6,960 nt of DNA, from the NCBI GenBank assembly GCA_903868375.1, contig CAIPVD010000272.1, positions 1 through 6,960 of the forward strand, given 5' to 3'. The first letter of the stretch is position 1; each line of letters opens with the position of its first letter. Below are positions 5,313 through 6,960 of the stretch, piece after piece. Source of the stretch: an uncultured delta proteobacterium (GTDB taxonomy: Bacteria; UBA10199; GCA-002796325; 1-14-0-20-49-13). Under the pieces are notes generated by a model. That model ran no database searches. It worked only from the letters and a program-made list of their open reading frames with translations, and was not told the DNA's origin. A program made the translations under genes and the position numbers.

Positions 5313-6960
5313 CACGCCCACGCATCGGAACACCGTTTGCGTCCACACCTAACGGTGCATAAAGGCTTAGTGCTTCGGCAGATATCTGCCCCGCCTCTTC
5401 ATCCTTCTCGGCAAGAGGTTCGAAATATTCTCTCGCTCTATCAAGCCTGATCTTTGCGTGTGCTATTACCGCTGGGTCTGTGGGATGAGAATCCGCCACC
5501 AACCGCGCAAACGCAAAATGGAACCTTGCTACATCACGTGGCCGCGACCCTCTTTCTCGCAGGTTATCGGCATAACCTATACCCCATCTTAAATATTGAT
5601 ATAATGAATCACCAGCTTCACTCGGGTCGCTAAATATAGGAGCTACATTCAGCTTTCCACTTCTTGCAAGTTCTGTCATTTCATTGAATATCGCCTCGAA
5701 CGATTCGAGCACCGGGAAAGTAGTGCCACGGGCTATCGCCATCTGGGCCTTGATGCCCAGCTCCATAGCCATTCCACGAATTATAGCAAGGGTACGTTCA
5801 GGGCCAATCTCTTCGGTCATCGACATCGCTCGCAAATACGCGGGAAGAAATCCGGCTCCTTCGCTGGTGATTTTTCCCAACACTCTATGCGCAGGAAGCT
5901 GGCCACTTACCGCATATGGTTTGGTAAGCGCGGCAATATCAGCGCGCGTTAACGTGTGCGTCGTTGTGTTAAAACCAAGCCTGTTATTGGCGGCAACGAA
6001 ACTATCGGCCGTTTCTTGAATTGTTTCAAGGACGTCACTCGCGAGCGAAACTGGGCCATTTGCCCTAGCTGCGGACCTTGCTTCGATGGCTATAGCTTTT
6101 GCAAGCCAAGCTGGGCCTGCACCAGCCATTTGGAATACCGTCCTGGTAGCAAGGTCATAAGCCTGCGCCCTCGCAATTTGATTATCTTCAAGACTGCTAA
6201 TATCTAACATCTGTTCTACGATATATCCTCTTAGATATTGAGATGTGGCCAATGTTTTCGGATCGATGCCAAGCTTTGCAGCAATGCGCGCGACAAGCCT
6301 TTCCATTTCATCCGCCCTAACCCGGGCCGCTTCCATATCGGCTCCAGACTGGCTATTCTTAGCAACATAATCATAAAGTTCCTTCGCGCCAAGAGCCATT
6401 GCAAACGCAACCGGTGCATTCATTTTTTTAACGAATGCGCCATATGTCGACAAATATTCATCCCGCATTACAAGCTGTTCGAACATGCACGAAACACCTC
6501 TGAGCACACCCGCCATATCGGCTGCAACTGGCAGGAACGCCGCCATTCTTTTCTTTTCACTTAAAAGCCTATTTAGCCAATTTTTTCCGGACTGTTCTTT
6601 CGCCCATCCCACATATTCAACCGCACGATTAATACTGTTAATATTGGATATGACCTCTGTTTCCAAAGGTGCATCATCAGCTCGCCATTTTTTGACCCCA
6701 TCAAGAAGCGCCTTAAGAGCCTTCATTGTCCGAGGTATGGGAAAATCCCAGCAATATACGGAAAGATATTCTATCATCTGATAGACCACGTCATGTGTAC
6801 ATTTCCAAGATTTGTCAAAAAGTGCCGATACCATCAGACTATCTTCGGTCTCTGCGGCAACGATTCTTGTTATAATCCCGCCGGCAACGGTTTCACGTAT
6901 CTTTACCGACGGCTTTTCTGTTTGAACTTGAGGAAATGGAATGGTGTGATCAGAGCTGCA
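5308..6960 (-). CDS. Unrecognised large protein, C-terminal 550 residues (5' end outside window)
   Basis: The frame stays open from the right edge to the TAG at 5310-5308, giving 550 visible residues. The ATG at 6834 is internal to an open frame with protein-like content upstream (for example TEKPSVKIRETVAGGI), so the true start is probably outside. I recognise no family. The product is Ala-rich and reads as mostly helical, with no transmembrane segment and no obvious nucleotide-binding or catalytic motif. Charged helices such as ARVRADEMERLVARIAAKLG and the end helix IAHAKIRLDRAREYFEPLAE suggest a helical-bundle or TPR-like architecture. The tail GVDANGVPMRGRG looks flexible. Any signal peptide would lie outside the window. 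The next gene follows after 49 bases with no clear terminator between, so read-through is possible. It could be a structural or scaffold protein, but nothing shown here decides this. Confidence 0.8.
   Translation of the reverse strand, partial: CSSDHTIPFPQVQTEKPSVKIRETVAGGIITRIVAAETEDSLMVSALFDKSWKCTHDVVYQMIEYLSVYCWDFPIPRTMKALKALLDGVKKWRADDAPLETEVISNINSINRAVEYVGWAKEQSGKNWLNRLLSEKKRMAAFLPVAADMAGVLRGVSCMFEQLVMRDEYLSTYGAFVKKMNAPVAFAMALGAKELYDYVAKNSQSGADMEAARVRADEMERLVARIAAKLGIDPKTLATSQYLRGYIVEQMLDISSLEDNQIARAQAYDLATRTVFQMAGAGPAWLAKAIAIEARSAARANGPVSLASDVLETIQETADSFVAANNRLGFNTTTHTLTRADIAALTKPYAVSGQLPAHRVLGKITSEGAGFLPAYLRAMSMTEEIGPERTLAIIRGMAMELGIKAQMAIARGTTFPVLESFEAIFNEMTELARSGKLNVAPIFSDPSEAGDSLYQYLRWGIGYADNLRERGSRPRDVARFHFAFARLVADSHPTDPAVIAHAKIRLDRAREYFEPLAEKDEEAGQISAEALSLYAPLGVDANGVPMRGRG

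Noticed and set aside
6832..6834. ATG at 6834 as the true start of the 5308-6960 gene
   Set aside because: The frame is open and protein-like for 42 more codons to the window edge, and I saw no good ribosome site before this ATG.

Overview
This is a bacterial chromosomal window with tightly packed genes, Shine-Dalgarno starts and Sec-type signal peptides. The mix of an HD-superfamily hydrolase, nucleoside diphosphate kinase, AI-2E-family permease, exported leucine-rich-repeat protein and RhuM-Fic protein does not fix a lineage. A Gram-negative, deltaproteobacteria-like or uncultivated group is a guess from general protein flavour, not a demonstrated assignment. There are no rRNA or tRNA genes, CRISPR arrays, insertion sequences or phage structural genes.

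Layout, left to right. The 3' end of an HD-superfamily hydrolase gene (plus strand) enters from the left edge and stops at 340. All other genes are on the minus strand and meet it tail to tail. Read in the direction of transcription (right to left) they are: the C-terminal 550 residues of an unrecognised large protein (cut by the right edge, ends 5308); an unrecognised exported protein with four cysteines (5258-4317); nucleoside diphosphate kinase ndk (4251-3817); a strong hairpin terminator (3783-3753); and a compact three-gene block: AI-2E-family permease (3722-2679), exported internalin-like LRR protein (2658-1369) and RhuM-Fic/Doc fusion (1359-379).

How the genes may work together. The last three genes are spaced by 20 and 9 bases, and the ribosome binding site of the RhuM-Fic gene overlaps the stop codon of the LRR gene, so they look co-transcribed. 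The ndk terminator leaves almost no room for a separate promoter before the permease gene. Either a promoter is built into the terminator (a TTAACA/TGC-TACCAT candidate is visible) or the block depends on read-through. The exported protein upstream of ndk has no recognisable ribosome binding site but has a -10-like TATTAT just before its ATG, which suggests a very short leader.

Most unusual points: the solitary RhuM-Fic protein with a Doc-type HxFxDGNKR motif lacking the second arginine of AMP-transferring Fic enzymes, placed behind an exported LRR protein; the terminator/promoter overlap; and two adjacent proteins I cannot assign to any family. I see no convincing complete new defence or mobile system in this window.
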